From Actinomycetota bacterium (GTDB taxonomy: Bacteria > Actinomycetota > Acidimicrobiia > Acidimicrobiales > Acidimicrobilacustridaceae), in assembly GCA_016185305.1 (NCBI GenBank), contig JACPNV010000019.1:1-35639 (forward strand): DNA of 35,639 nt, given 5' to 3'. This document shows, in pieces, positions 14,120 through 22,617 of the stretch. Position 1 is the stretch's first letter. Each line of letters starts with the position of its first letter. The position numbers and the translations under genes were made by a program. The notes under the pieces are model-generated. The model made no database searches. It worked only from the letters and a program-made list of their open reading frames with translations, and was not told the DNA's origin.

Positions 14120-17100
14120 CGAAGCCCTGGCGGACGGTGTTCTCCGTGACGACCCGCGGATCGAGGAACTGCAACAGGTAGTCAGGGCCACCGGCTTTGG
14201 AGCCGACACCTGACCGGCCGTAGCCGCCGAACGGCTGGCGGCCCACGACGGCAGCGGTGATCGCGCGGTTCACGTAGACGTTGCCGGCGCGCAGCTCCGC
14301 CGTCGCGAGTGCGATGTGCGACGGGAGACGGGAGAAGATGCCGGCGGTCAGGGCGAAGTCGGTGTCGTTGGCGAGCTCGATCGCGTGCTCGATGTCGCGC
14401 GCTCTCAACACCGACAGCACCGGTCCGAAGATCTCCTCGCGCGCCAGCGGCGAGCCGGGATCGACTTCGCCGACGATGGTCGGGCCGGCGTACCAGCCTT
14501 TGGGCGGAAGGTCGTCGCGGCTGAGCAACACGGTTCCGTGGGTCGACGCGGACGAGACGTAGGACTGCACCTTTGCCTGCGCGTCACGATCGATCAGGGG
14601 GCCGACCTGCGTGGCCATGTGGCTCGGATGGCCGATGACCAGCTCGCCCGCCATGCCGACCAATCGATCGACGATCGTGTCGTAGACCGGGTCGAGCACG
14701 ATGAGCCGGGACGCGGCCGAGCACTTCTGGCCGCTGTAGAGGAACGCCGAGTTGATGATGGCGGGGATCGCGACATCGGGATCGGCGTCGGCGTCGACGA
14801 TGACCGCGTTCTTCCCGCCCATCTCGGCGATGACCCGTTTGACATGCCGCTGACGGTCGCGATGGATCGCCGCCACCCGGTTGATCTCCAGCCCCACGGC
14901 GGCCGAGCCGGTGAAGGCGATGACGTTGACGTCTGGGTGCTCCACCAGCCGCGCGCCGGCCGTCTCGCCCGGGCCGGGCAGGAACTGCAGCACGCCGGGT
15001 GGCAGCCCGGCAGCGAGATACGCATCGACCAGCCGCCTGGCGACGGCCGGCGTCTGCTCGGCGGGCTTCAGCACGACGGTGTTCCCGGCCACGAGCGCGG
15101 CTGACACCATCCCGCACGGGATCGCCAGCGGGAAGTTCCACGGTGAGATGACCGCGGCGACGCCCTTCCCCCGGTACTGCAGCACGTTCGTCTCCCCCGC
15201 CGGCGACTGCACCCGATCGGTGTCTGCTGCGGCCAGCCGCAGCATCTCGCGCCCGTAGTACTCGCAGAAGTCGATGGCCTCGCACACGTCGGCGTCGGCT
15301 TGGTCCCATGGCTTGCCGGCCTCGAACACCTCGAGCGCGGCGAGCTCGAACCGCCGTGCTCGCATCCACTCGGCGGCGCGGAACGAGACAGCCGACCGTT
15401 CCGCCACCGGCGTGCGCCTCCATTCGGCACTGGCGCGCGCGGCCGCGTCCACCGCGGCGTCGACTTCGGTGGAACCGCACGACGCTGAGCGCGCGACGAG
15501 CTGTTGCGGCGACCCGGGATCTGGCGAGTCGATCGACGAGGCCGTCATCACCCATTCGCCGCCGATGAGCGCCGGCACCTCCCACGGCCGGTCGCGCGCG
15601 CCCGCCTCGCTGACCGCTCGCGAGAACTCGTGCCGCACCGGTTCACGCCGCCACTCCGCCACCGGCTCGGGCTGGTACGGCGACGGCGCGAGCGCGTCGG
15701 TCGGCGAGCGGCGGGCGGGCGGCGCCGGATCTGGCAGCTCGGTGACGCGTGGCGCGGCGAGCAGATCGTCCAGCTTCCAGTGGTCGGCGAAGCGCTGGCG
15801 CACGAACGACTCGTTCGATGTGTTCTCCAGAAGGCGCCGCACGAGATACGCCATGCCCGGTACGAGCTCGCCCATCGGCGTGTACACCCGCAGCCGCATG
15901 CCCAGCCGGCGGATCGCAGCATGGATGGGCTCGGCCATCCCGTACAGCATCTGGATCTCGTAGCCGGTGTCGGGGATGCCCAGCGATCGGGCGTAGGTGA
16001 TGGCGTAGGCGAGCGACCGGAGGTTGTGCGTGGCGAAGGCGGCGCGCACGGCACCGTGGCGGTCGTGCAACAGCCGGGTGCACCGCTCGTAGTTGGCATC
16101 GGTCTCGACCTTGTGCGAGTACACGGGTGCATGCCACCCGGCTGCGGAGGAGTGGATGGTCTCCGCGTCCCAGTACGCGCCCTTCACCAATCGCACCGTC
16201 ACCGGCTTGGCCCGGTCGCTCGCCCAGTGCACGAGCTCGCTCAGGTCGCGGTACGAGTCGCGCAGGTACGCCTGTATGACGACGCCGGCTTCGACGTCGG
16301 CGAACTCATCCTCGTCGAGCAGGTCGTAGAACAGTGAGAGCGTGAGCTCCTTCACGTCGTCGTGCTCCATGTCGAAGTGAACGTGGGCGCGGTGATCGCG
16401 GGCGAACCGCAGCAGCGGCCGCAGCCGTCGCTTGGCCTGCTCGAGGCCCAACTCTCGAGTCAGCGGTTCGTAGTGAGTTGCGAGCGCGGTCGGCTTCACG
16501 CTCACGTTCACGCGGGGGATGGCGCCGAGGTCGTCTCGTTCGAGATGCGCGTCCGGCGCCCAGTGCTCAGCCTCCGGGACGAGGGCTTCGAGCAACTGCT
16601 GGACGCGGGACGCGTACACATCGGCTTCGGACTCGAGCAACGTCTTCTCGCCGAGCAGGTCGACGGTGAACGCCGTGCCCTGGCGCCAGAGCTGATGGAG
16701 GCCGGCGACGGCTTCGGCCGGCGTGCTGCCCACGATGAACTGCTCGGCGAGGCGGAGGATGTTCCTCCTCGCAACCTTTGCCGTCGCCGACCTTCCGTAG
16801 GGAACCCGCGCCGCCGACGCGATCCCGAGGTCGAGCGCCTTGGGGACGTCGATCCCGTCGAAGTACTCGGTGACGTGGCGGAGGACGTCGGCGTCGCCGG
16901 TCGTCGCGGGGAAGACGTCGACGAGCCGGAAGAGCTGGGTCTTGAAGCTCGGGCGGGTCATCGCCCAATCGAGGAGCCGTTCGGTCCACCACGAGAGGTG
17001 GAAGACCTTGGACTCCTCGTTCTCGCTCAGGGTCGCGATGTGGCGAGCGAGGCCGACGACATCCTTCTCGAACGCTCGCTCACCCGGACGGTGCCGGCTC

Positions 17101-17120
17101 CGGCCCGCGGTCAACGCCAC
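14106..17120 (-). CDS. putA: Bifunctional proline dehydrogenase / 1-pyrroline-5-carboxylate dehydrogenase
   Basis: A fused enzyme of about 1,004 residues that oxidises proline to glutamate. The N-terminal half is the FAD-dependent PRODH barrel, with NVSVKPTALATHYEP, VRLVKGAYWDAE and GYEIQMLYGMAEP. The C-terminal half, from about residue 500, is an aldehyde dehydrogenase, with SPWNFPLAIPCG, FTGSAAVGLEI, EMGGKNAVIVDADAD and the catalytic Cys in LYSGQKCSAASRL. There is no N-terminal DNA-binding domain, so it does not act as a repressor. I prefer the GTG at 17120 because TACGGT lies 12 bases upstream; a TTG at 17153 would extend it by 11 residues but lies under that promoter. It is divergent from the AurF gene. 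Confidence 0.94.
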   Translation of the reverse strand: MALTAGRSRHRPGERAFEKDVVGLARHIATLSENEESKVFHLSWWTERLLDWAMTRPSFKTQLFRLVDVFPATTGDADVLRHVTEYFDGIDVPKALDLGIASAARVPYGRSATAKVARRNILRLAEQFIVGSTPAEAVAGLHQLWRQGTAFTVDLLGEKTLLESEADVYASRVQQLLEALVPEAEHWAPDAHLERDDLGAIPRVNVSVKPTALATHYEPLTRELGLEQAKRRLRPLLRFARDHRAHVHFDMEHDDVKELTLSLFYDLLDEDEFADVEAGVVIQAYLRDSYRDLSELVHWASDRAKPVTVRLVKGAYWDAETIHSSAAGWHAPVYSHKVETDANYERCTRLLHDRHGAVRAAFATHNLRSLAYAITYARSLGIPDTGYEIQMLYGMAEPIHAAIRRLGMRLRVYTPMGELVPGMAYLVRRLLENTSNESFVRQRFADHWKLDDLLAAPRVTELPDPAPPARRSPTDALAPSPYQPEPVAEWRREPVRHEFSRAVSEAGARDRPWEVPALIGGEWVMTASSIDSPDPGSPQQLVARSASCGSTEVDAAVDAAARASAEWRRTPVAERSAVSFRAAEWMRARRFELAALEVFEAGKPWDQADADVCEAIDFCEYYGREMLRLAAADTDRVQSPAGETNVLQYRGKGVAAVISPWNFPLAIPCGMVSAALVAGNTVVLKPAEQTPAVARRLVDAYLAAGLPPGVLQFLPGPGETAGARLVEHPDVNVIAFTGSAAVGLEINRVAAIHRDRQRHVKRVIAEMGGKNAVIVDADADPDVAIPAIINSAFLYSGQKCSAASRLIVLDPVYDTIVDRLVGMAGELVIGHPSHMATQVGPLIDRDAQAKVQSYVSSASTHGTVLLSRDDLPPKGWYAGPTIVGEVDPGSPLAREEIFGPVLSVLRARDIEHAIELANDTDFALTAGIFSRLPSHIALATAELRAGNVYVNRAITAAVVGRQPFGGYGRSGVGSKAGGPDYLLQFLDPRVVTENTVRQGFAPGQ

Positions 17121-17155
17121 CGGCTCACCGTACCGGCGGTGTGACCCTCGCAACG

Positions 17156-17185
17156 TTGACAGTTGAAACTGTTACGGTTCACACT
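17156..17185 (+). promoter_or_regulatory. AurF-gene promoter with 14-bp palindromic operator
   Basis: TTGACA (17156-17161) is a perfect -35; a weak -10 (CACACT, 17180-17185) follows after 18 bases, eight bases before the ATG at 17193. The perfect inverted repeat ACAGTT-GA-AACTGT (17159-17172) overlaps the -35 and spacer, where a repressor would block polymerase. Related CAGTT/AACTG elements lie at both tetR promoter regions. Confidence 0.55.
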
Positions 17186-17192
17186 GGCGCTC

Positions 17193-18095
17193 ATGGGTAC
17201 CGCCACACTCACTCCACCTGCCCTCACCGTCAAGGCCGAGCGCCTCGTCACCGCGTCCGAGCGGGCCAGCTACGACCCGTTCACGGAGATCGACTGGTCG
17301 CTGCCGATGGACGACGAGCATGGCTACTACCTCCCGCCCGAGTACCTGCCGCTGTACGGCACCGAGGCGTGGGAGTCGATGTCGGGAGCGGAGCGGGTCG
17401 CCTACAGCCGCCACGAGTGCGCCTCGCTGTGCGCGGCGGGCATCTGGTTCGAGAACATCCTCATGCACCTGGTGCTGAAGCACCTGTATGACCTGCCGCC
17501 CGATGACGGCTCGCACCGCTACCTGTTGATCGAGACCGCGGACGAGTGCCGGCACTCGGCCATGTTCGGCGAGCTCATCCGCCTCGCCGGCACGCCGGCC
17601 TACCAGGTGCCGAAGGTCCTCCGTCAGCTCGGTCGCTTCATGAAGTCGACGACGCGGGGCCCCGAGGCCTACATCGCCATGCTCGCGGCGGAAGAGCTTC
17701 TCGACGTGAGCAACCGGGCGACGATGAAAGACGAGCGGGTCCATCCCATCTCGCGCCACGTCGCCAAGATCCACGTGATGGAAGAGGCCCGGCACGTGTC
17801 GTTCGCCAAGGCCTACGTGGCCGAGACGTGGCCCTCGTTGAACTGGTTTCGCCGCGTTCACGCCATGGTGCGCGCGCCGTTCATCGTGCGGGCCATCGCC
17901 GATGCGGTCGTGAATCCCGCGGTCTACGAGGCGCTCGGCATCGACGGCGGCGCCAAGCAGGCGAAGCGCAACCCGAATCACACAGAGCGAGTCAAGAACG
18001 ACCTCGGCAAGCTCACGGGCTTCCTCGACGAGATCGGCGTCATCAACACCGTCACCCGCCCGGTGTGGAAGGTGCTCGGCCTGCTCCCGAGCTGA
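17193..18095 (+). CDS. AurF-like diiron oxygenase
   Basis: A 300-residue helical protein of the p-aminobenzoate N-oxygenase AurF family, whose members bind two irons in a four-helix bundle and oxidise aromatic amines or other substrates. Iron ligands can be placed in HECASLCAAGIWFEN, in ETADECRHSAMFGEL, in the AAEELLD segment and in HVMEEARHVSFAKAY; the two ExxRH motifs are diagnostic. ATG 17193 was chosen because a TTGACA promoter ends just upstream. It is divergent from putA and followed by a MerR gene. Its substrate is unknown; no amino-aromatic pathway genes are nearby. Confidence 0.88.
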   Translation: MGTATLTPPALTVKAERLVTASERASYDPFTEIDWSLPMDDEHGYYLPPEYLPLYGTEAWESMSGAERVAYSRHECASLCAAGIWFENILMHLVLKHLYDLPPDDGSHRYLLIETADECRHSAMFGELIRLAGTPAYQVPKVLRQLGRFMKSTTRGPEAYIAMLAAEELLDVSNRATMKDERVHPISRHVAKIHVMEEARHVSFAKAYVAETWPSLNWFRRVHAMVRAPFIVRAIADAVVNPAVYEALGIDGGAKQAKRNPNHTERVKNDLGKLTGFLDEIGVINTVTRPVWKVLGLLPS

Positions 18096-18158
18096 GGGCC
18101 CGGCGTGCCGGGGTGGCGATTCCTGCACGGATGCAGTCCCGACTGTCATGATTGGCCC

Positions 18159-19082
18159 ATGGCCGACCGCTCCTCGCGCCCCGCTCCTGCGGACGACGCT
18201 GCTCGGGCGTCGTCGGGTGACGACCAGGCGATCGGCGGCGCACGAGAGACCGATGAGGTCGTCTACACCATCGACGAGCTCGCAGGCATCACCGGAGTGC
18301 CGAGCCGCACCATCCGCTTCTACCAATCGAAGGGCACCCTGCCATCGCCGCGCCGCCAGGGCCGCGTGGCGCTCTACGGCCCCGATCACGTAGAGCGCTT
18401 GCGCATCATCGCCGAGCTGCAAGACCGGGGCCTGCGCCTCGACGCGATCCGCGACGTGCTCGCCCCACTCGAATGGGGTGGCGACTCGCTGCAATCGTGG
18501 CTCGGCGTCGGTGAGCGCCTGCAGAGCCCGTGGAGCGACGAGCGCCCGATGATGCTGACCCGCGACGAGATCCTCGAACGCTTCCAAGGTGGCCGCCCCG
18601 GGTTGATCGCCGACCTCGAGCGATCCGGCATCATCCGCCGGCAGACCGACAGCATCCCCGCGTCGTACCTCGTTCCGAGCCCGGGCCTGCTCGACATCGG
18701 CATGCGGTTGGAGAAGGCCGGCATCGACGTCGAGACGGCGATCGGCGCAGCGTCGTTGATGCGCACGCACATGAGCAAGCTGTCCGACGAGCTCGTGTCG
18801 TACTTCGCCAACCGTGCTGGGAAGGGCTTCGGGCGCGACGGCGCACCCGAAGACGTCGTCGTTGCTTACGAGGCGGTGAGGCCCATCGGCGTCGATGCCT
18901 TGCGAATCATCTTCGCCCAGGAGATCGAGCGATCGTTGCGGGAGTTCGTCGAGAGCGGTCGAGCGGTCATGCAGCGGCCCCGGCGTTCCTCCTCGTCGTC
19001 GCGCAGCCCGAAGTCAAAGGCGAAGCCGGAGAAGCCGTCGAGCCGGTCCTCGTCGCGCAAGGACAAGGCACGAACGACGTAG
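18159..19082 (+). CDS. MerR-family transcriptional regulator
   Basis: A 307-residue regulator. After a disordered 30-residue N-terminus comes the MerR winged helix (about 36-105): YTIDELAGITGVPSRTIRFY, then KGTLPSPRRQGRVALYG and VERLRIIAELQDRGLRLDAI. The central and C-terminal parts (about 130-270) are helical and probably form an effector domain; no metal-binding cysteines are present, so it is not a metal sensor of the classic type. The last 35 residues are Ser/Lys/Arg-rich. It lies 63 bases after the AurF gene. Mycobacterial-type MerR proteins of this length are often adjacent to lipid or oxygenase genes, but the ligand is unknown. Confidence 0.87.
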   Translation: MADRSSRPAPADDAARASSGDDQAIGGARETDEVVYTIDELAGITGVPSRTIRFYQSKGTLPSPRRQGRVALYGPDHVERLRIIAELQDRGLRLDAIRDVLAPLEWGGDSLQSWLGVGERLQSPWSDERPMMLTRDEILERFQGGRPGLIADLERSGIIRRQTDSIPASYLVPSPGLLDIGMRLEKAGIDVETAIGAASLMRTHMSKLSDELVSYFANRAGKGFGRDGAPEDVVVAYEAVRPIGVDALRIIFAQEIERSLREFVESGRAVMQRPRRSSSSSRSPKSKAKPEKPSSRSSSRKDKARTT

Positions 19083-19089
19083 CGCCCCG

Positions 19090-20385
19090 CTACTCGACCC
19101 ACAGCCGCGACAGGGTCGTCATCGTCATCGTGTAGACGTCGCGGCCCCACCCCGCGCACGGGAACACGACGCTCTGGATGGGGCTCGGCGTGTCAACCCG
19201 GGCCTTCTCCTCACCGGTTGCCATGTCGAGCACGACGACCTGATCGAGGGCACGGCCCTGGTCGTAGTCGTAGGTGACGAGCTCGCCGGTCTCGGGGTAG
19301 CTGAGCATGTGGCCCGCATGGTTCTGCTCGCGAGTCCAGAGGTGTTCGAGCACGGTGCTGGTCTCGCGGTAGCGCCACGCCGTCATGACGCCGTGGCCGC
19401 TGTCGTAGCCGACGACGATCTTGCGGGTGGTGTCGATGCTCGGTGGGTTCACGATCAACCCGCCTGGCTCACCGCACACCTCGGTGAGCGTCGTGGTGTC
19501 GTCATCGAGGGAGACACGAACCAGGTGCAGCGGTGCCGACGACGCGGTCTTGCCTCGGAAGCAGCCGCCGAACTGGGCGCTTCCCTCGCCGTTGTCGAGG
19601 AACCAGCCGCTGCCGTCGGCGAGGACGATGTCCCAGCCGAAGGTCTGGCCTTCATGCTGGCGGTAGAGCGGCGACCACGTGTCGTCGGGCGTGTGCGTGG
19701 CGTTGCGTAGATCCCACCGCCGGCGGCGCACCCGCGTGACACCGACGGCGTCGACGGTGTCGCCGTCGGCGGAGAGCCGCGCGATCGACCCTTCGGGAAG
19801 CTCGTGCGTCGCAAGGATGTCGAGGTTCTCGGGGTCGAGCACGACGAGCTCGGAGCCGTGCGCGCCACCCGGCAGCTCGAGGCCACCGCCGCGCGCGCCA
19901 CCGATGTCTTTCATCACGAGATGACCGCTGCTCGTGATCACCAGCGAGTTGTAGGGGCGGTCGCGCGGCAGCTCGCGCGCTGACATGACCTTCAACGAAT
20001 GAGGATCGAGGCGATGGCACCAGCGCCCGTAGGTGGCGTAGAGCGAGCCGTTGGCGTGGGCGGCGAGCCCGCCGGGCCAGAACGGACCGCCCGGGAGGTC
20101 GTCGGTGCGCCGCAGCGTCTCGAGCGACTCGGGATGGATGCGCTCGACCCAACTCGTCGTGTCGCCACCCATCGTGTGGCCCTGCACGAAGACCTCGCCG
20201 TGCTGGCGGGTGACGCACATGGTCGCGGCGAACGCCGGCCGGCTGACCGTATGCACGCGCTCCGCGGGGCTGCCGGTGATGTCCAACGCGGCGCCGCCTG
20301 GCGCGGGCGCCTGCTGGCGCAGCGGACCGCCATCCTCGCCCGGCCACGGGCTGTTGGGCCAGTAGCTGTCGGTCCGCGCTGCCAT
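19090..20385 (-). CDS. Beta-propeller-like protein of unknown function
   Basis: A 431-residue protein with no signal peptide or membrane helix. It consists of repeated short strands with turns such as SLYATYGRWCHRLDPHSL, SELVVLDPENLDILATHELP and QVVVLDMATGEEKARVDTP, the pattern of a WD/NHL or SMP-30-like propeller. HGEVFVQGHTMGGDTTSW lies near the N-terminus. No catalytic residues can be assigned. It converges with the MerR gene with seven bases between stops, and is followed on the same strand, upstream of its own start, by a TetR gene 24 bases away that could be co-transcribed with it. Confidence 0.78.
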   Translation of the reverse strand: MAARTDSYWPNSPWPGEDGGPLRQQAPAPGGAALDITGSPAERVHTVSRPAFAATMCVTRQHGEVFVQGHTMGGDTTSWVERIHPESLETLRRTDDLPGGPFWPGGLAAHANGSLYATYGRWCHRLDPHSLKVMSARELPRDRPYNSLVITSSGHLVMKDIGGARGGGLELPGGAHGSELVVLDPENLDILATHELPEGSIARLSADGDTVDAVGVTRVRRRRWDLRNATHTPDDTWSPLYRQHEGQTFGWDIVLADGSGWFLDNGEGSAQFGGCFRGKTASSAPLHLVRVSLDDDTTTLTEVCGEPGGLIVNPPSIDTTRKIVVGYDSGHGVMTAWRYRETSTVLEHLWTREQNHAGHMLSYPETGELVTYDYDQGRALDQVVVLDMATGEEKARVDTPSPIQSVVFPCAGWGRDVYTMTMTTLSRLWVE

Positions 20386-20409
20386 GAGACGGCAGGTTAC
20401 CCACCGGGG

Positions 20410-21216
20410 CTAACGGGCCGGCATGCTCGCTTCTTTGAGGCGCTCGACCGACCAGTCGGGGTCGAGCTCGAGCATGGTTTCGGCGATCGCCTCCACGCCG
20501 ACGCCTGCGATGCTCCACACGGCATCGGCACCGCCATCAGCCGCGGGCACCTTGATCTTCTGCGCGTACTCCGGAAAGAAGTTGAGCCGCAGGGCGATGC
20601 CCTCGCCGAGCGCGCCGACGGCAAGGACGAGATGGCGAAGCTCGAGGGGTTCGCGCATCTGGAAGCCGAGCGTGAAGCCGATGTGGCCGTAGAGCTCGAG
20701 ATACAGGTCGGTTTCGCGCTCGAGGTACTTCGTCAACGACTCGCGCACCTGCTTCACGTGCGGCGGCTCGGGGCCGTTGCCCTCCGAGGATGCGATGGCA
20801 CCGACCGCCGCCATGGCGATGCGGTAGTGCTGGCGCCGCGACGCCTCGATCACGTGCTGCTCGACGGCGAGCTGGCACAGGTCGCGCAAGCCGGCCCTGC
20901 GCCCGGCTTCGGACGCGTAGTCCGCCTCGGCGAGGATGCGGTTGACGCGCCGGCGGGTTCGTTGGTCGATCGAGCCGGCGTCTTCGATCACGTGTGCGAG
21001 GACTTCCCACTGGAACTCCTCCTGGCTCGTCCAAAGACGGTCATAGACCGATGCGCGGGTGACGCGCCGACCGGTCTTCTCCTGCACGCGGTCGAACACC
21101 CTCGGGAAGGTGACGTGATCGAGCCCACACCGCATCCCTTCCTCCAGGAGCACTTCGGTGCCGGCGGCGATGAGGAGCTCGCGGAGCTCTTGGCGGGTTA
21201 TGCGATCGGTGGGCAT
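20410..21216 (-). CDS. TetR-like transcriptional regulator
   Basis: A 268-residue protein. The N-terminal helix-turn-helix is of TetR type but divergent: ITRQELRELLIAAGTEVLLE, then the region around VTFPRVFDRV and GRRVTRASVYDRLWTSQEEF, which replaces the usual turn. The helical C-terminal part (about 75-268) would hold the ligand pocket. ATG 21216 was chosen; the frame opens 39 bases further up from a GTG, but that extension is not protein-like. It is transcribed towards the propeller gene, and its upstream region has the palindrome AGTTGCAACT. It is a likely candidate to control itself or the AurF gene. Confidence 0.82.
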   Translation of the reverse strand: MPTDRITRQELRELLIAAGTEVLLEEGMRCGLDHVTFPRVFDRVQEKTGRRVTRASVYDRLWTSQEEFQWEVLAHVIEDAGSIDQRTRRRVNRILAEADYASEAGRRAGLRDLCQLAVEQHVIEASRRQHYRIAMAAVGAIASSEGNGPEPPHVKQVRESLTKYLERETDLYLELYGHIGFTLGFQMREPLELRHLVLAVGALGEGIALRLNFFPEYAQKIKVPAADGGADAVWSIAGVGVEAIAETMLELDPDWSVERLKEASMPAR

Positions 21217-21274
21217 GTGAGCACCAGTGGGGCAAAAGCCTCTTGCAGGATACACCAGCCTGCCCTATTCTGCG

Positions 21275-21290
21275 ACTGGCAGTTGCAACT
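21275..21290. promoter_or_regulatory. Candidate TetR operator between tetR-1 and the membrane-protein gene
   Basis: ACTGGCAGTT (21275-21284) overlaps the perfect palindrome AGTTGCAACT (21281-21290). The first element is the exact reverse complement of AACTGCCAGT in the promoter of the other TetR gene, and CAGTTGCAACT resembles CAGTTGAAACT at the AurF promoter. Confidence 0.5.
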
Positions 21291-21443
21291 ATGAATCGCA
21301 CCTCCACATCGCAATTCAGAGTTGCGTTTGGGTGAACGGGAACCACGGCCCCGCCAGCGCCCCTCCCTCCCTCCCCCCTCGGGCGCTGGCGGTCGGCCGT
21401 CGGTCAGCCTTGGCCAGACCGACCGCAGTACCGACCTCTCGAC

Positions 21444-21905
21444 ATGACCGACACGGGTGCGATGACCAAACCGGAGACGCTCGCCTGGCTGGCCGCGCTG
21501 GCCATCCTCGTCGCCATGCTGTTCCGGACGTGGGTCGCCAACCCCGTGCCGGCCCGGCCCGACGATCGCCCGGTCGGCGACATCGCGTTCCTGCTGGGGC
21601 TCGCCGTGCTCCCCGCGGCTGCGCTCCTGGGTCTCATCGGAGGAGCACTCGCTCGACCGATGCCTCGTCTCGCTCCGGCCGCGACGGCCTTGCTGGTGAC
21701 CGCAACCGTCGCGGCCGGAGCGAACATGGCGGGGTTCACGGCGTTCCATGTGCTGTGCGGCGGCGACGGGTTCCCAGACTGCGCGACCGGCGTGGTCAGC
21801 CGGGTGGCGGCGATGACGGGGGGCGTCATCGCGTGGTGCACGGGTGTGCTGGTGTTCTCGCACGCCTCGCGACGGCGCCGACCCGTCGGCAGCCGCTTCT
21901 ATTGA
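21444..21905 (+). CDS. Small four-helix membrane protein of unknown function
   Basis: A 153-residue protein with four hydrophobic helices: LAWLAALAILVAMLFRTWVA, DIAFLLGLAVLPAAALLGLI, ALLVTATVAAGANMAGF and VAAMTGGVIAWCTGVLVF. A Cys pair lies in the loop HVLCGGDGFPDCATG, probably on the outer face and able to form a disulfide. No family was recognised. It lies between two TetR genes and ends 31 bases before the start of the second, so it may be a target of either. Confidence 0.72.
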   Translation: MTDTGAMTKPETLAWLAALAILVAMLFRTWVANPVPARPDDRPVGDIAFLLGLAVLPAAALLGLIGGALARPMPRLAPAATALLVTATVAAGANMAGFTAFHVLCGGDGFPDCATGVVSRVAAMTGGVIAWCTGVLVFSHASRRRRPVGSRFY

Positions 21906-21930
21906 CACCAAAACTGCCAGTACCTACCGT
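21902..21930 (+). promoter_or_regulatory. Promoter and operator of the second tetR gene
   Basis: TTGACA (21902-21907) and TACCGT (21925-21930) have an ideal 17-base spacer and end six bases before the ATG at 21937, so the message is leaderless. AACTGCCAGT (21912-21921) fills the spacer, where TetR autorepressors commonly bind; its reverse complement lies at 21275-21284. Confidence 0.62.
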
Positions 21931-21936
21931 GGCGCC

Positions 21937-22566
21937 ATGTCTTCCGAGGCGGGTGCGAAAGCGAGCGACGTTGCCGCCACGACCGAATCCCCCGATGGGC
22001 GCCGCGCGCGCGCCGAGCGCAACCGCGACGCTGTAGTCGAGGCCATCCTCGATCTGCTCCGCGAGGGCGTCGACCGCCCGAGCGCGAGCGAGATCGCCGA
22101 ACGTTCCGGTGTGTCGGTTCGCTCGGTCTTCCGCCACTTCGACGACCTCGAGTCGTTGAACATCGCCGCCATCGAGATGCATGTGCGGCGGGTCTGGCCG
22201 CTGTTCGAGCTCGACGTGCCCGATGGTCCACTGGCGTCACGTATCGCCGCACTTGTCGAGCAGCGGGCATCGCTCTTCGAGAACATCGCGCCGATCCGTC
22301 GGGTCGCCGAGCGCCTACGCCGCACCAGTCCATCCATCGACCGCATGCTCGACAAGACCCGCCGTTACCTTCGCGATCAGGTCAAGCAGTGCTTCCAGGC
22401 CGAGCTCGTGACGCCCAAGGGCTCGGCACGCGACGACCTGGTCGACCAGCTCGAGCTCGTCGCGAGCTGGCCGGCCTGGAACATGATGCGTACCGAGCAA
22501 GGGCTCTCGGTCACCAAAGCGAAGCGTGTGCTGGCTTCGACCCTCGAGGCCTTGCTGCGCCGGTAG
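21937..22566 (+). CDS. TetR/AcrR-family transcriptional regulator
   Basis: A 209-residue regulator. After a disordered start, RRARAERNRDAVVEAILDLL begins the DNA-binding domain and PSASEIAERSGVSVRSVFRH is the helix-turn-helix, followed by FDDLESL. The helical C-terminal domain (about 75-209) forms the ligand pocket and dimer interface. The start at 21937 fits a leaderless promoter with an AACTGCCAGT element in the spacer, so autorepression is likely. The same element in reverse precedes the other TetR gene, and a related palindrome precedes the AurF oxygenase, which suggests a shared regulon. Confidence 0.9.
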   Translation: MSSEAGAKASDVAATTESPDGRRARAERNRDAVVEAILDLLREGVDRPSASEIAERSGVSVRSVFRHFDDLESLNIAAIEMHVRRVWPLFELDVPDGPLASRIAALVEQRASLFENIAPIRRVAERLRRTSPSIDRMLDKTRRYLRDQVKQCFQAELVTPKGSARDDLVDQLELVASWPAWNMMRTEQGLSVTKAKRVLASTLEALLRR

Positions 22567-22617
22567 ATCCCTGCGTTCGGCCCGCGGTCGCTCCCGGGAA
22601 GCTGAGATACTTCGTGC

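Noticed and set aside
14106-17153. TTG 17153 as the putA start
   Set aside because: It coincides with a possible -35; GTG 17120 lies 12 bases after TACGGT and still keeps the full conserved protein.
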